From an uncultured Eggerthella sp. (GTDB lineage: Bacteria; Actinomycetota; Coriobacteriia; Coriobacteriales; Eggerthellaceae): a stretch of 64,000 nucleotides of DNA. The position numbers and the translations under genes were made by a program. Shown here piece by piece: positions 6,985-14,759 of the stretch (positions within the stretch are counted from its first letter, which is position 1; each line of letters starts with the position of its first letter). The notes under the pieces were generated by a model. It worked only from the letters and a program-made list of their open reading frames with translations, was not told the DNA's origin and searched no databases. Location: assembly GCA_902464295.1 (NCBI GenBank), contig CABQIW010000002.1, positions 1 to 64,000 of the forward strand, read 5' to 3'.

Positions 6985-8025
6985 ATGGCGGCAAATGGGG
7001 ATCTGCCAGAAATGGCTGAAGGACAGCCACGGTTTCTCGATCGATTCTCCAAAGGCATGAAGGTGGGCTTCGTGGTTTTGGGATATGTTCTGGGTATCAT
7101 CGGCGTGTTGATCGATTGGGCAATCGGCCATAAGAAGAAGATGATGGAATGCAGCGCCGAAGCGATCTGGTATGGACTGATCGGTTGGGGTGCGAATGTT
7201 ATCACGCGTTTCATCTTGATCGCTACGGGCGTTTACGCTCATTTCGGACTTACCGATCCCGTGCAAGGGCTCTTTGGTCCTGGGGTGACAGCCTGGAATA
7301 TCCTTTGGTGCATCTGCGGTGCGTGTTTCATCTTCCTTTCGATGTTGTGGATCTATGGGTTGCGCACCAAGATGAGCGACCCTGAGCGCGCGTATGTGAT
7401 GAAGGGCGATGACCACTTCGCACCTGGTACGAAGACGCTACGCTACGATGGCGGCATCACGGTCAATGCGCTGCCGGAAACGATCTGGCCCTATATGCAG
7501 CAGGCAGGACAATCGAAGGGCGGCTGGTATAGCTTCGAGCGTCTTGAGCGCCTCTTCACCTTCGACATCACCAACCATTACGATTGGCAGAAGTATCCGC
7601 AGTGGCAGAACCTTCACACGGGGGAATTCCAGTGGTTCCACCAGGCACCCTGGTCGATCGGTGAATGGGTGACCGATTGCTCGAACGGAGAGAACGGCTT
7701 GTACTATTGGGCGGCCCACTCAGATACGGCGACCGATCCAACGTGGAAGGACCGCGGGCCGAACCAAGAAGGTGCGCTTCGTCTATGGTTCAAGCGTTTC
7801 GCTTGGACCTGGAATTGGGAGGTCTATCAGATCAACGAGACGCAATCGCGCTTCATCTATCGTTGCGATTGCCATTTCGATCCGTTCTTGCGCACGCCTA
7901 TTCATAAGTATTTCGTGGTTTTCATCCTTGGAACGGCTTCGCTGGTCATGGGACGGTGTTGTATGGAAACCATCACAAAGCTTTCGGAAGGGGATCGAAA
8001 CTTCAGGAAGCGCTATTTCGAGTAG
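6985..8025 (+). CDS. membrane-anchored SRPBCC (START-like) domain protein
   Basis: A protein of 346 residues. Three membrane helices (about 28-48, 66-88 and 103-123) are followed by a soluble domain from about residue 145 with the line typical of SRPBCC lipid- or cofactor-binding proteins: ITVNALPETIWPYMQQAG, then KGGWYSFERLERLF and later GEWV. A last hydrophobic stretch (YFVVFILGTASLVMG) may contact the membrane. START-like domains form a deep pocket for hydrophobic ligands. ATG 6985 is chosen over GTG 6976 because AAGGGG (6971-6976) is correctly placed. It sits between the ArsR regulator and an FAD oxidoreductase, suggesting a shared hydrophobic substrate, which is inference. Confidence 0.75.
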   Translation: MAANGDLPEMAEGQPRFLDRFSKGMKVGFVVLGYVLGIIGVLIDWAIGHKKKMMECSAEAIWYGLIGWGANVITRFILIATGVYAHFGLTDPVQGLFGPGVTAWNILWCICGACFIFLSMLWIYGLRTKMSDPERAYVMKGDDHFAPGTKTLRYDGGITVNALPETIWPYMQQAGQSKGGWYSFERLERLFTFDITNHYDWQKYPQWQNLHTGEFQWFHQAPWSIGEWVTDCSNGENGLYYWAAHSDTATDPTWKDRGPNQEGALRLWFKRFAWTWNWEVYQINETQSRFIYRCDCHFDPFLRTPIHKYFVVFILGTASLVMGRCCMETITKLSEGDRNFRKRYFE

Positions 8026-8157
8026 GAGCTAACGCGTGGGGAACGCAGAGCGCGCGTGAATCGTACAAGATAGCCAGTATGTTTGTTGAAGAAAGATGAA
8101 AGCTTGGCGAAGACTCTTAGGGGGAGGATTCGCACAGACAAGATCAAGGGGGAGATC

Positions 8158-9378
8158 ATGAAATCGCATTACGAGACTATCGTGGTGGGGGCAGGAGCTG
8201 CAGGCATGAATTGCTGCCTGGAGCTTCAGAAGAACGACCGGGAATACCTGCTCATCAGCCCGAATATTGGTGGGCGCATCTGCAATGATGAAGAGCGTCA
8301 TATGAACTATGGTGCGGTGTTCTATTTTGGGACGTATAAATATATGTTGCAGTCGGGGCTCTTGATAGAGGGCGCAGATGTACTGCCGGCGCTTTCTGCG
8401 GGACAGTGCCATCACGACGATGGCAGCGCCTACGAGCCAGTTTCGCTCACCACGCTCATGGATGCCCCTTCGCTTCTGCGTTATATGAAATGGATGCGTG
8501 AAGAATTCATCCCGCGCTACAACAAGTTCAAGGACGACTGCACGATCATGGAAGTGAGCGCGGCACTCGAGCGCGACCCGATGATCAAGCAGCTCTATAC
8601 CGAATCGGCAGAAGACATGATCAAGCGCCTGGATTTCGGTCCGATCGCACATGATCTGGTGAGCATGTTCGCGCATGCGTGCACGGGCACCAAGATCAAG
8701 GACCTGACCGCGCTCGATTATCTCAATACTGTTCAGCCGCTCACGATGCAGATTCCGCCCCTGCGCTTGCTCTTCGACTTAAAGCGCTTCGATTTCGATG
8801 CTGAAGGAACGAAGGTGCGTTTGAGCCAAGGATCGGGCGAAGTGCTGATCGACGAGATCACCTCGGTCAAGAAGTGCGATAAGGGCTGGAAAGTTGAATG
8901 CGCGGCGGGCAAGTTCACGGCTGATAATCTGGTTATGGCAACGCCTGCCATCGATACGCAACGGTTGCTCGAGCTAGTCGAAGAGGTCGAGCCGCTCGAT
9001 ATCAGGCGGGCTTCGCAGCTGACCGGTTACTTGGTGGAAGGCGAGATCAAGCCTGAATATCGCAAGCACATGCTGCATCTGTTCGACGATACGATCCCGA
9101 TCATCTATGTGGCGCACCGCTTCGACGGTGATTACGAGATCTTCACGGAGGTCGATTTCGAAGAGTCACGCAAGTTCGATGAGTACTTCGATTCGTGGCG
9201 CGTGATCGGCAAGAAGCATTGGCCCTATGCGCTCTACACGCAAGCTCATGAGGCGCTGCCCCAGAATCTTGCCCCGGGGCTGATCATGGCAGGAGACGTG
9301 AACGGGCTTGGCATGGAACCTGCGTGCATCAGCGGCATCTATGCGGCGAACAAGATCATGGGCAAGACGGTGGATTAG
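8158..9378 (+). CDS. FAD-dependent oxidoreductase, amine-oxidase/phytoene-desaturase-like fold
   Basis: A flavoprotein of 406 residues. The N terminus has the dinucleotide-binding fingerprint ETIVVGAGAAGMNCCLEL; NIGGRICNDE gives the second FAD contact; the C terminus ends with GLIMAGDVNGLGMEPACISG, the FAD-closing motif of the amine-oxidase/desaturase group. The start is ATG 8158 with GGGGGAG directly upstream; the open frame begins at TTG 8083 but adds only polar sequence. hypB starts 2 bp after the stop, so the two are translationally linked. The substrate is unknown. Next to HypAB and a ferredoxin-like protein it could pass electrons to or from a metalloenzyme. Confidence 0.82.
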   Translation: MKSHYETIVVGAGAAGMNCCLELQKNDREYLLISPNIGGRICNDEERHMNYGAVFYFGTYKYMLQSGLLIEGADVLPALSAGQCHHDDGSAYEPVSLTTLMDAPSLLRYMKWMREEFIPRYNKFKDDCTIMEVSAALERDPMIKQLYTESAEDMIKRLDFGPIAHDLVSMFAHACTGTKIKDLTALDYLNTVQPLTMQIPPLRLLFDLKRFDFDAEGTKVRLSQGSGEVLIDEITSVKKCDKGWKVECAAGKFTADNLVMATPAIDTQRLLELVEEVEPLDIRRASQLTGYLVEGEIKPEYRKHMLHLFDDTIPIIYVAHRFDGDYEIFTEVDFEESRKFDEYFDSWRVIGKKHWPYALYTQAHEALPQNLAPGLIMAGDVNGLGMEPACISGIYAANKIMGKTVD

Positions 9379-9380
9379 CC

Positions 9381-10088
9381 GTGATCGACGAAGCGCGGAT
9401 CATCGAGATCAAGGAAGATATCCTTTCCGACAACAACACAGCAGCCGAGGTGCACCGATGTCAGTTGGCGCAGCAGGGCACGCTCTTCGTTGATGTGATG
9501 TCATCACCTGGGGCGGGGAAGACCACGCTGCTGCTCAGCTTGATCGAGCGGATGCGCGACGAGGCGAGCATCGGCATCATCGAAGCGGATATCGAATCGT
9601 TCGTGGATTCCGAGAAGATAAAGCAGGCAGGCATTCCGGCGGTACAGCTTGAGACGCGTGGCATTTGTCATGTGGAGATGGACATGGTCACGAAAGCGTT
9701 CGCCGCGTTCGGGCAGGCAGATTTCGATTACGTGTTCCTTGAGAACATCGGGAATCTGGTTTGTCCTGCGGAATTCGACACGGGTGCGCATAAGCGCATC
9801 ATGTTGCTTTCGGTGCCAGAGGGCTTCGACAAGGTGTACAAGTACCCGCCCATGTTCGCGGTGGTGGATGCGCTCGTGGTAACGAAGACGGACTACTTGC
9901 CGCTCAATCCAGATTTCGACATGAAAGCACTTGCTGAGCGGGCGCGCGTTCTGAACCCGCGCCTTAAGATCTTCGAAGTTTGTGCGCGCACGGGCGAAGG
10001 TGTTGATGCGTTGGTGACGTGGCTTGAAGACGCGCATGCCGCACTTGGACAAGCGCATGATTCAGCAGGAGAGGCAAGCCATGCATGA
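9381..10088 (+). CDS. hypB: HypB-like nickel-insertion GTPase
   Basis: A SIMIBI-class GTPase of 235 residues that with HypA loads nickel into NiFe enzymes. P-loop SSPGAGKTT (residues 41-49); the metal site of the G domain is complete, with ICH in the RGICHVEMDM stretch and the cysteine of NLVCPAEFDTG; TKTDYL serves as the guanine-specificity motif. The N-terminal CXXCGC nickel motif and histidine tract of some HypBs are absent. The start is GTG 9381, 2 bp after the flavoprotein stop. The gene overlaps hypA by 8 bp. No hydrogenase structural gene or other hyp gene is in the window, so the nickel client is elsewhere or is not a hydrogenase. Confidence 0.9.
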   Translation: MIDEARIIEIKEDILSDNNTAAEVHRCQLAQQGTLFVDVMSSPGAGKTTLLLSLIERMRDEASIGIIEADIESFVDSEKIKQAGIPAVQLETRGICHVEMDMVTKAFAAFGQADFDYVFLENIGNLVCPAEFDTGAHKRIMLLSVPEGFDKVYKYPPMFAVVDALVVTKTDYLPLNPDFDMKALAERARVLNPRLKIFEVCARTGEGVDALVTWLEDAHAALGQAHDSAGEASHA

Positions 10089-10431
10089 GCTGGGAGTGAC
10101 GAAGAGCATCGTTGAAGTGGTGGTTCGCCATGCCGAAAGGCAGTCGGCAAACCAGGTGCGATCGGTGAACCTCATCATCGGAGAGATGCGCAATCTCGAA
10201 GAGGAATGGGTGCAGCGCTACTTCGACCGCTGCGCTGAGGGAACTATCGCTGAAGGGGCGCACGTGTCGATAACGAAGGTTCCAATGACCTTCTATTGTT
10301 CGGCATGTGGGGCCACGTTCCAACTTCCCATGGGGAGCGATCAGCATATGTGCTGTTCAGAATGCGGCAGCGAAGACTATGACATGATAACGGGTGGCGA
10401 GTTGTTGATTCAGAGCATTGAAGTGGTGTAG
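10081..10431 (+). CDS. hypA: HypA-like nickel metallochaperone
   Basis: A protein of 116 residues. The N terminus MHEL supplies the His-2 nickel ligand; the zinc domain has CSAC (about residues 75-78) and CSEC (about 92-95). Length is normal for HypA. It delivers nickel together with HypB. ATG 10081 overlaps the hypB stop by 8 bp and has AGGAGAGG upstream inside hypB. The last codons and stop are copied, with one change, 68 bp downstream (10482-10499), pointing to a small duplication next to the gene end. Confidence 0.92.
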   Translation: MHELGVTKSIVEVVVRHAERQSANQVRSVNLIIGEMRNLEEEWVQRYFDRCAEGTIAEGAHVSITKVPMTFYCSACGATFQLPMGSDQHMCCSECGSEDYDMITGGELLIQSIEVV

Positions 10432-10499
10432 GAGACATCGCGCAAGGTGAAACGCGGCGGTAGGTGAATATGCGACGCGGCAGCATTGCAGTGGTGTAG
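10414..10499 (+). repeat. 18-bp direct repeat of the hypA 3' end
   Basis: AGCATTGAAGTGGTGTAG (10414-10431, the last codons of hypA) recurs as AGCATTGCAGTGGTGTAG (10482-10499), 17 of 18 identical and 68 bp apart, just before the ribosome binding site of the next gene. Looks like the scar of a local duplication. Confidence 0.7.
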
Positions 10500-10513
10500 A
10501 GAAGAGGGGAATC

Positions 10514-11818
10514 ATGGAAGGAAAAACAGAAAGCAAACCAGGGATTGATTACGAGAAGCTCAAGAGCTTGGGCGTGCCTGACGAGGTGATCGCTACGCTC
10601 GATCCGCGTGATGGGGGCAATATCACGCCACAGGGTGAGGTGCTCTTCTTGGATGAGGAGCGCTTGAAACGCAGAGAGCTGCCGAATAAACCCCTGCACA
10701 AGAATCATCCGCGGGGACTGGGCATCAAGGACTTCTTGATGACGAAGGTACTTGCAACCACACCTGCTACTTGGGAGCGCACGCTTAAAGTGTTCATGCT
10801 GATCGTTAAGGGTGCGAAGTTAACAGGCAGAGAAGACCTGGCATCCGAGATCTACAAGCGCATCACGCAGTTCTCGCCTGATGAGAAGATGTATAGCCAC
10901 GGTAACGTGCTGCCGCTGAATGTGGATATGGCTGATGAAGGTAAGAGCACGGTGCTTCCGATCGACCTGATCATGGACTTGATCGATCGTGCTGAATATA
11001 TCGCTCAGATGAATCGCTGCATCTGCCGTTCTGCGCATGATTGTCAAGACTACGACCAGGAGTTCGGTTGCTTGTTCTTCAACATGGCAGGCGTAACGGC
11101 GGTGAACAACGGCCTTGCGCGTCCGGTCTCGAAAGAAGAAGCGAAGCAGCATGTCTACGATGCGCGTGATAAGGGCTTCATCGGGCAGGCGCTCTATGTC
11201 GAGCTCGAGCAGATGGTATGGGGCTTCGAGAACGAGAAGATGGACGAATTCATGGAAGTCTGCTTCTGCTGTCCGTGCTGTTGCGTGGCGCTCGATGTCT
11301 GTAAGAATGCGAATCGCACCATCAAGAACCGCTTCGGCGGAGCGGCGTTCACGGCGGTGATCGATCACGATAAGTGTACGCAATGCGGCTCGTGCATTGA
11401 GAAATGCCCGCAAGCCACTATTTCACAGGGTGCTGATGGGAAGGTGACGATCGATCAGGAGCACTGCATCGGTTGCGGCTTCTGTAAGAGCGTGTGCGAA
11501 TTCGATGCCATTACGCTCAAGCAAACCATGCCGCTGCGCGAGAGCATCCACGAGTACTTCGAGAAAGAAGGACGCATCGACATGGTGCTTGACACGTGCA
11601 GCATGCCCATTCCGCCTGAAGATTATCAGTGGACACCGGCAGATACGTTCCCTGCGAAGGTCAAGAGTGCGGTCAAGACTGGCGCAGACAACCTCGCGCG
11701 GGACTTTGGCTGCGTTGATGCGAAGGCGTTCGTGAAATACAACGGCAAGCGTACGCTCGGCGTTATCGGCGCGATAGCCGCAGGTGCTTTCCTGATCAAG
11801 AAGCTACGGAAACGCTAA
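10514..11818 (+). CDS. cysteine-rich 4Fe-4S ferredoxin-like protein with C-terminal membrane anchor
   Basis: A protein of 434 residues. Residues about 283-335 hold two ferredoxin clusters (C288-X2-C291-X2-C294-X3-C298 and C318-X2-C321-X2-C324-X3-C328). Upstream are two further cysteine groups: NRCICRSAHDC...C (169, 171, 177, 186) and the very dense CFCCPCCCVALDVC (250-263). The C terminus ends in a hydrophobic stretch (about 413-428) followed by KKLRKR, a likely membrane anchor. A good AGGGG precedes ATG 10514. It is the last gene of the ArsR block. It probably carries electrons and may bind an additional metal or cluster; the redox partner is probably the FAD protein (inference). I do not recognise a named family for the N-terminal half. 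Confidence 0.75.
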   Translation: MEGKTESKPGIDYEKLKSLGVPDEVIATLDPRDGGNITPQGEVLFLDEERLKRRELPNKPLHKNHPRGLGIKDFLMTKVLATTPATWERTLKVFMLIVKGAKLTGREDLASEIYKRITQFSPDEKMYSHGNVLPLNVDMADEGKSTVLPIDLIMDLIDRAEYIAQMNRCICRSAHDCQDYDQEFGCLFFNMAGVTAVNNGLARPVSKEEAKQHVYDARDKGFIGQALYVELEQMVWGFENEKMDEFMEVCFCCPCCCVALDVCKNANRTIKNRFGGAAFTAVIDHDKCTQCGSCIEKCPQATISQGADGKVTIDQEHCIGCGFCKSVCEFDAITLKQTMPLRESIHEYFEKEGRIDMVLDTCSMPIPPEDYQWTPADTFPAKVKSAVKTGADNLARDFGCVDAKAFVKYNGKRTLGVIGAIAAGAFLIKKLRKR

Positions 11819-11863
11819 CCTTTGCTAGAAACCCAAGGGTTCAGTGATGAGCTTACGTTTGAG

Positions 11864-12133
11864 TCATGAGCACGAGAGCGCAAAAGAATAATTCACAAAA
11901 AGGAAGGAGCCCCGAGAGGCTCCTTCCTGAAGATCGCGTTTCCATGCGCGTTTTTCTTTGGTGCGATTGTATTTCGTATCGCCCTGCACCCCGTGCCCAC
12001 ATGCATAAGCATTGATGTAGGGCTTGTTCGCAAGCGTTGCCTCTTCGGCGGTTTGCTTCCACACCACGTTGTCTTTCGGTGCGTGCTGATGCTTGCGTTT
12101 GCTCTGCGCACGTTTGCTGCATTTCTTCGCCAT
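11864..12133 (-). CDS. small basic protein whose ORF runs through its own transcription terminator
   Basis: A protein of 89 residues with a perfect GGAGGTGAGG before ATG 12133. The first 79 residues are strongly basic (12 Lys, 6 Arg against 7 acidic) with a C/H pair in YACGHGVQGD and a KYNRTKEKRAWKR stretch. The codons for LQEGASRGSFLF form a perfect 11-bp hairpin followed by five T (11897-11928), so most transcripts should end near codon 79, before the stop codon at 11864-11866. The predicted extra tail VNYSFALSCS is hydrophobic. ArfA and BrfA ribosome-rescue factors are known to be encoded this way, but the ArfA KGKGS motif is not seen here, so function is unproven. The possibility that the protein simply ends here with a poorly working terminator remains. 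Confidence 0.7.
   Translation of the reverse strand: MAKKCSKRAQSKRKHQHAPKDNVVWKQTAEEATLANKPYINAYACGHGVQGDTKYNRTKEKRAWKRDLQEGASRGSFLFVNYSFALSCS
11897..11928 (-). terminator. intrinsic terminator inside the 3' coding region of the small basic gene
   Basis: On the minus strand the arms AGGAAGGAGCC (11928-11918) and GGCTCCTTCCT (11911-11901) pair perfectly over 11 bp around a 6-nt loop and are followed by TTTT then GTG. The stop codon of the gene lies about 31 nt beyond the T-run. Confidence 0.85.
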
Positions 12134-12208
12134 AAAGCCTCACCTCCTTCATGTTTCGCCTGATTCATGCGTGAGAGGATTATCTGCCATTATTTTGAAG
12201 GTGGCAAG

Positions 12209-12574
12209 CTAGTGGCGGCAGGCAGCGCTTGGATCCATGGGTGCAACCTTGCCTTCGGCGAACAGCTGCGCCACTTTGCCCACGTTAGGTTCGGTGGTAT
12301 CCGAATATACCTTCACTCCTGAATTAGTGAAGCGCGTGAAGGGCGGCATGCCCATACCAGCAGCTAGGATCCCATCAACATCAAGGCCGAAAACGAAATC
12401 GATCACACCACCGCAGCCTACGGCATCATGATCGACGTTCTTGATGGATTCAACGTTTTCGATGTCCATGTTGTCGGTATAGGTGACGATGGTGAAAAAG
12501 GGAGCGTGTCCAAAATGGCCGCTGCGCATACTATCGAGGCCAGTGTTGCTTTCGCTGGGGATCGCGATTCTCAT
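12209..12574 (-). CDS. NifX/NafY-like dinitrogenase-cofactor domain protein
   Basis: A single-domain protein of 121 residues from the family that binds iron-molybdenum cofactor or iron-sulfur precursors. It opens MRIAIPSE and has the family's SGHFGHAPFF and GVDGILAAGMG-like glycine-rich segments (here DVDGILAAGMG). No nif gene is nearby; stand-alone copies are widespread in anaerobes and their role is not settled. A good AAAGGAG lies 7 bases before ATG 12574. The upstream YhgE gene ends 28 bp away on the same strand, so it may be the last gene of that operon. Confidence 0.85.
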   Translation of the reverse strand: MRIAIPSESNTGLDSMRSGHFGHAPFFTIVTYTDNMDIENVESIKNVDHDAVGCGGVIDFVFGLDVDGILAAGMGMPPFTRFTNSGVKVYSDTTEPNVGKVAQLFAEGKVAPMDPSAACRH

Positions 12575-12602
12575 AATGGCTCCTTTCGGTTGGGCGAAGT
12601 TA

Positions 12603-14759
12603 TTATAGCAGCTGGGTTTCGTCGAGCTTTTTCACAACGAAGCTGTTGAGCTTCGCAAGAGGCTTGTGCAGTGCGAGGCCGAATATGAGCGAGACCGCCA
12701 AGAATCCGCCCAAGCACAGCATCGAGGTCCAATACTGCATGCCATAGATGCCGGCAATGCATCCTTGGAATGCTTCCATGGAATGAGCGAAGGGAAGCCA
12801 CGGGTAGATCGCTTGGAAGAAGGGCGCCGACATCTGAATGGGGAAGATGCCGCCCGATCCGCCAAGCTGCATCACAAGCCCAATGATCGCGATAGCTTTA
12901 CCCACGTTCCCAAAACAGGTCGTGAGCGTGTAGACGATATTCGAGAAGACGATCGCGCAGAATATGCATGCCAGCAGATAGAGCCAGAAGTGCTCGCACT
13001 GAACACCCACGAAGAAGACGTTTCCGATGCAGAGCACGACCCCTTGCAAAATGGCGATACAAGCGAAGATACCATAGCGTCCCAAATAGACCTGGTGGGG
13101 CTTCACGTCTTTAAGGCCTTCGAGCCTGCGCTTCGTGGGATTCACGCTCGTGAGCGCAACGAGAAAGATCGCACCGATCCAGAGGGAGAGCGAAGAGTAG
13201 AAGGCACTCATCGTGTCGCCGTTGCTCTTCATCTCGTAGACCGGGTGCTTTTCAAGAACGGTCGGGGCAGACAGGAACGCAGCGATGGCTTCAGGATTGT
13301 TGCCGATGATCTTGCGAATCTCATCAATATCGCTCGTGCTGATGGCCTCTTTAAGGTCATCTCGTGTTTTAGCGAGGTTGTTCTTGATCGTACCAAGCAC
13401 GTTCGCGGTGTTATCGAGGGAGCTTTGAAGCGCTTCCATGTTGGATGAGAGGTTGCTCGCTGTGCCTGAAAGGTTGTTGGATATTTCGGTGAGCGAATCG
13501 CTCAGCTCGACGCTCGACGACTTGAGCGCGGAAAGGTCTGAGGTCAAGTTCGCTGTTTGCTGCTTGAGCGTTTCTTCGAGCGAAGAGTTCATTTCCGTGA
13601 TGTCGTTCTTCGCGTTCGCGAGCTCTTCGTTGATCTTGGTGCGCGCATCTGCGGTTGTCGTGCTTATTGTGCTCACGTCGGTCTTTGCGCTATCAACAGC
13701 TTGTTGCAAGCGATCGAGTGTGGCAATGGCGGCATCGATCGTATCGAGCGCGGTGCCGGAAACGCCTGCGGCCTGCAGGTCGTTCTTCATCTGCTCATAC
13801 AGTGTTTTGGTAGAAGCGAGGGACCCAGATATGCTACCCAGCAGCTGCTCGGTGGCGGCAGGGTCTTGGCTTGCGGAATCAAGCGCGGCATTGATCGCGG
13901 ACGAAAGTGCATCGTAGCTGCTCGCGTTCGATGCGATCGCGCCATTCACTTCATCGGTGATGTTGCCCAGTGCTTCATCGGCCGATGAAAGCCCCTTGGA
14001 AGCTTCGGAAAGGAGCTCGTTGGTGGTGTTCGTGGCGTTTTTCGTGTTGTCAAGAAGCTTGCTGCTGCCCGCAAGGAGCGTTGCGCTGTCGCCGACCATG
14101 GAAGAGAGGCCCTTCACTTCGAGCTGTGCGGCATCAAGGTCTTCGACGGCATTGTCAAGTTCATGCAGGAGCAGTGAGGCATAGTTCATGATGTTGTCGC
14201 CGTTGAGGAAATCGGTAAGGCTGCTCGTCGTCGAGAGCGCGATATTTGCGACCGTTTTCGTGAAGGTCTGGTCGATCTCGTCCTGCAGCTCGGTGGCTCC
14301 TTCGGCGGTAACGCGCGGTGCGATGGCGTTCTCTTTTTCATTGGTGTAATAGGTGATCTCCGCTTTGGTTGCGTGATCGCTGAAAACGGTCATCAGGTTC
14401 TTCGTAAAGTCCTTAGGGATGACGATCGCCGCATAGTATTCGCCCGAATGAGCGCCATCGACCGCTTCCTGTTCGCTGACGAATATCCAGTCGAAGCTGT
14501 CGTTTTCGTGCAGCGCGCTTATGACCTGGTCGCCTGCGTTTATCTTGGTCGGGATAAGAGCCGAAGAATAGCCCTCGTCTTCATTGGCAACGGCCACCTT
14601 GATCGAGCCGGTGTTGGCATAAGGGTCCCAGAAGCCGAGCGTGGTAAGCCAAGCGTATATGGGTGGAACGAGGATGAGGCCGATCGCGACGATCGCGGCG
14701 ATCACGCTCGTCTTGAGCGCGAGCACATCGTTCTTGAATATGGCGAGGATATTATGCAT
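12603..14759 (-). CDS. YhgE/Pip family membrane protein (718 aa)
   Basis: A large membrane protein with the YhgE/Pip layout: one N-terminal helix (about 10-35), the family motif WDPYANTGSIKVAVANEDEG, a long extracytoplasmic helical/coiled-coil region (about 180-490) rich in Ser, Asn and Asp, and about five or six C-terminal helices of ABC-2 permease type. Relatives include the phage infection protein of lactococci and transport or secretion-linked proteins; a precise job cannot be given. The start is ATG 14759, preceded by GAGGTGGAG and overlapping the upstream YhgE gene's stop by 8 bp; an in-frame start at 14813 would lie deep inside that gene. Confidence 0.88.
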   Translation of the reverse strand: MHNILAIFKNDVLALKTSVIAAIVAIGLILVPPIYAWLTTLGFWDPYANTGSIKVAVANEDEGYSSALIPTKINAGDQVISALHENDSFDWIFVSEQEAVDGAHSGEYYAAIVIPKDFTKNLMTVFSDHATKAEITYYTNEKENAIAPRVTAEGATELQDEIDQTFTKTVANIALSTTSSLTDFLNGDNIMNYASLLLHELDNAVEDLDAAQLEVKGLSSMVGDSATLLAGSSKLLDNTKNATNTTNELLSEASKGLSSADEALGNITDEVNGAIASNASSYDALSSAINAALDSASQDPAATEQLLGSISGSLASTKTLYEQMKNDLQAAGVSGTALDTIDAAIATLDRLQQAVDSAKTDVSTISTTTADARTKINEELANAKNDITEMNSSLEETLKQQTANLTSDLSALKSSSVELSDSLTEISNNLSGTASNLSSNMEALQSSLDNTANVLGTIKNNLAKTRDDLKEAISTSDIDEIRKIIGNNPEAIAAFLSAPTVLEKHPVYEMKSNGDTMSAFYSSLSLWIGAIFLVALTSVNPTKRRLEGLKDVKPHQVYLGRYGIFACIAILQGVVLCIGNVFFVGVQCEHFWLYLLACIFCAIVFSNIVYTLTTCFGNVGKAIAIIGLVMQLGGSGGIFPIQMSAPFFQAIYPWLPFAHSMEAFQGCIAGIYGMQYWTSMLCLGGFLAVSLIFGLALHKPLAKLNSFVVKKLDETQLL

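Noticed and set aside
9381..10431. part of a hydrogenase operon
   Set aside because: No hydrogenase subunits and no hypCDEF within the window; only hypB and hypA are present.
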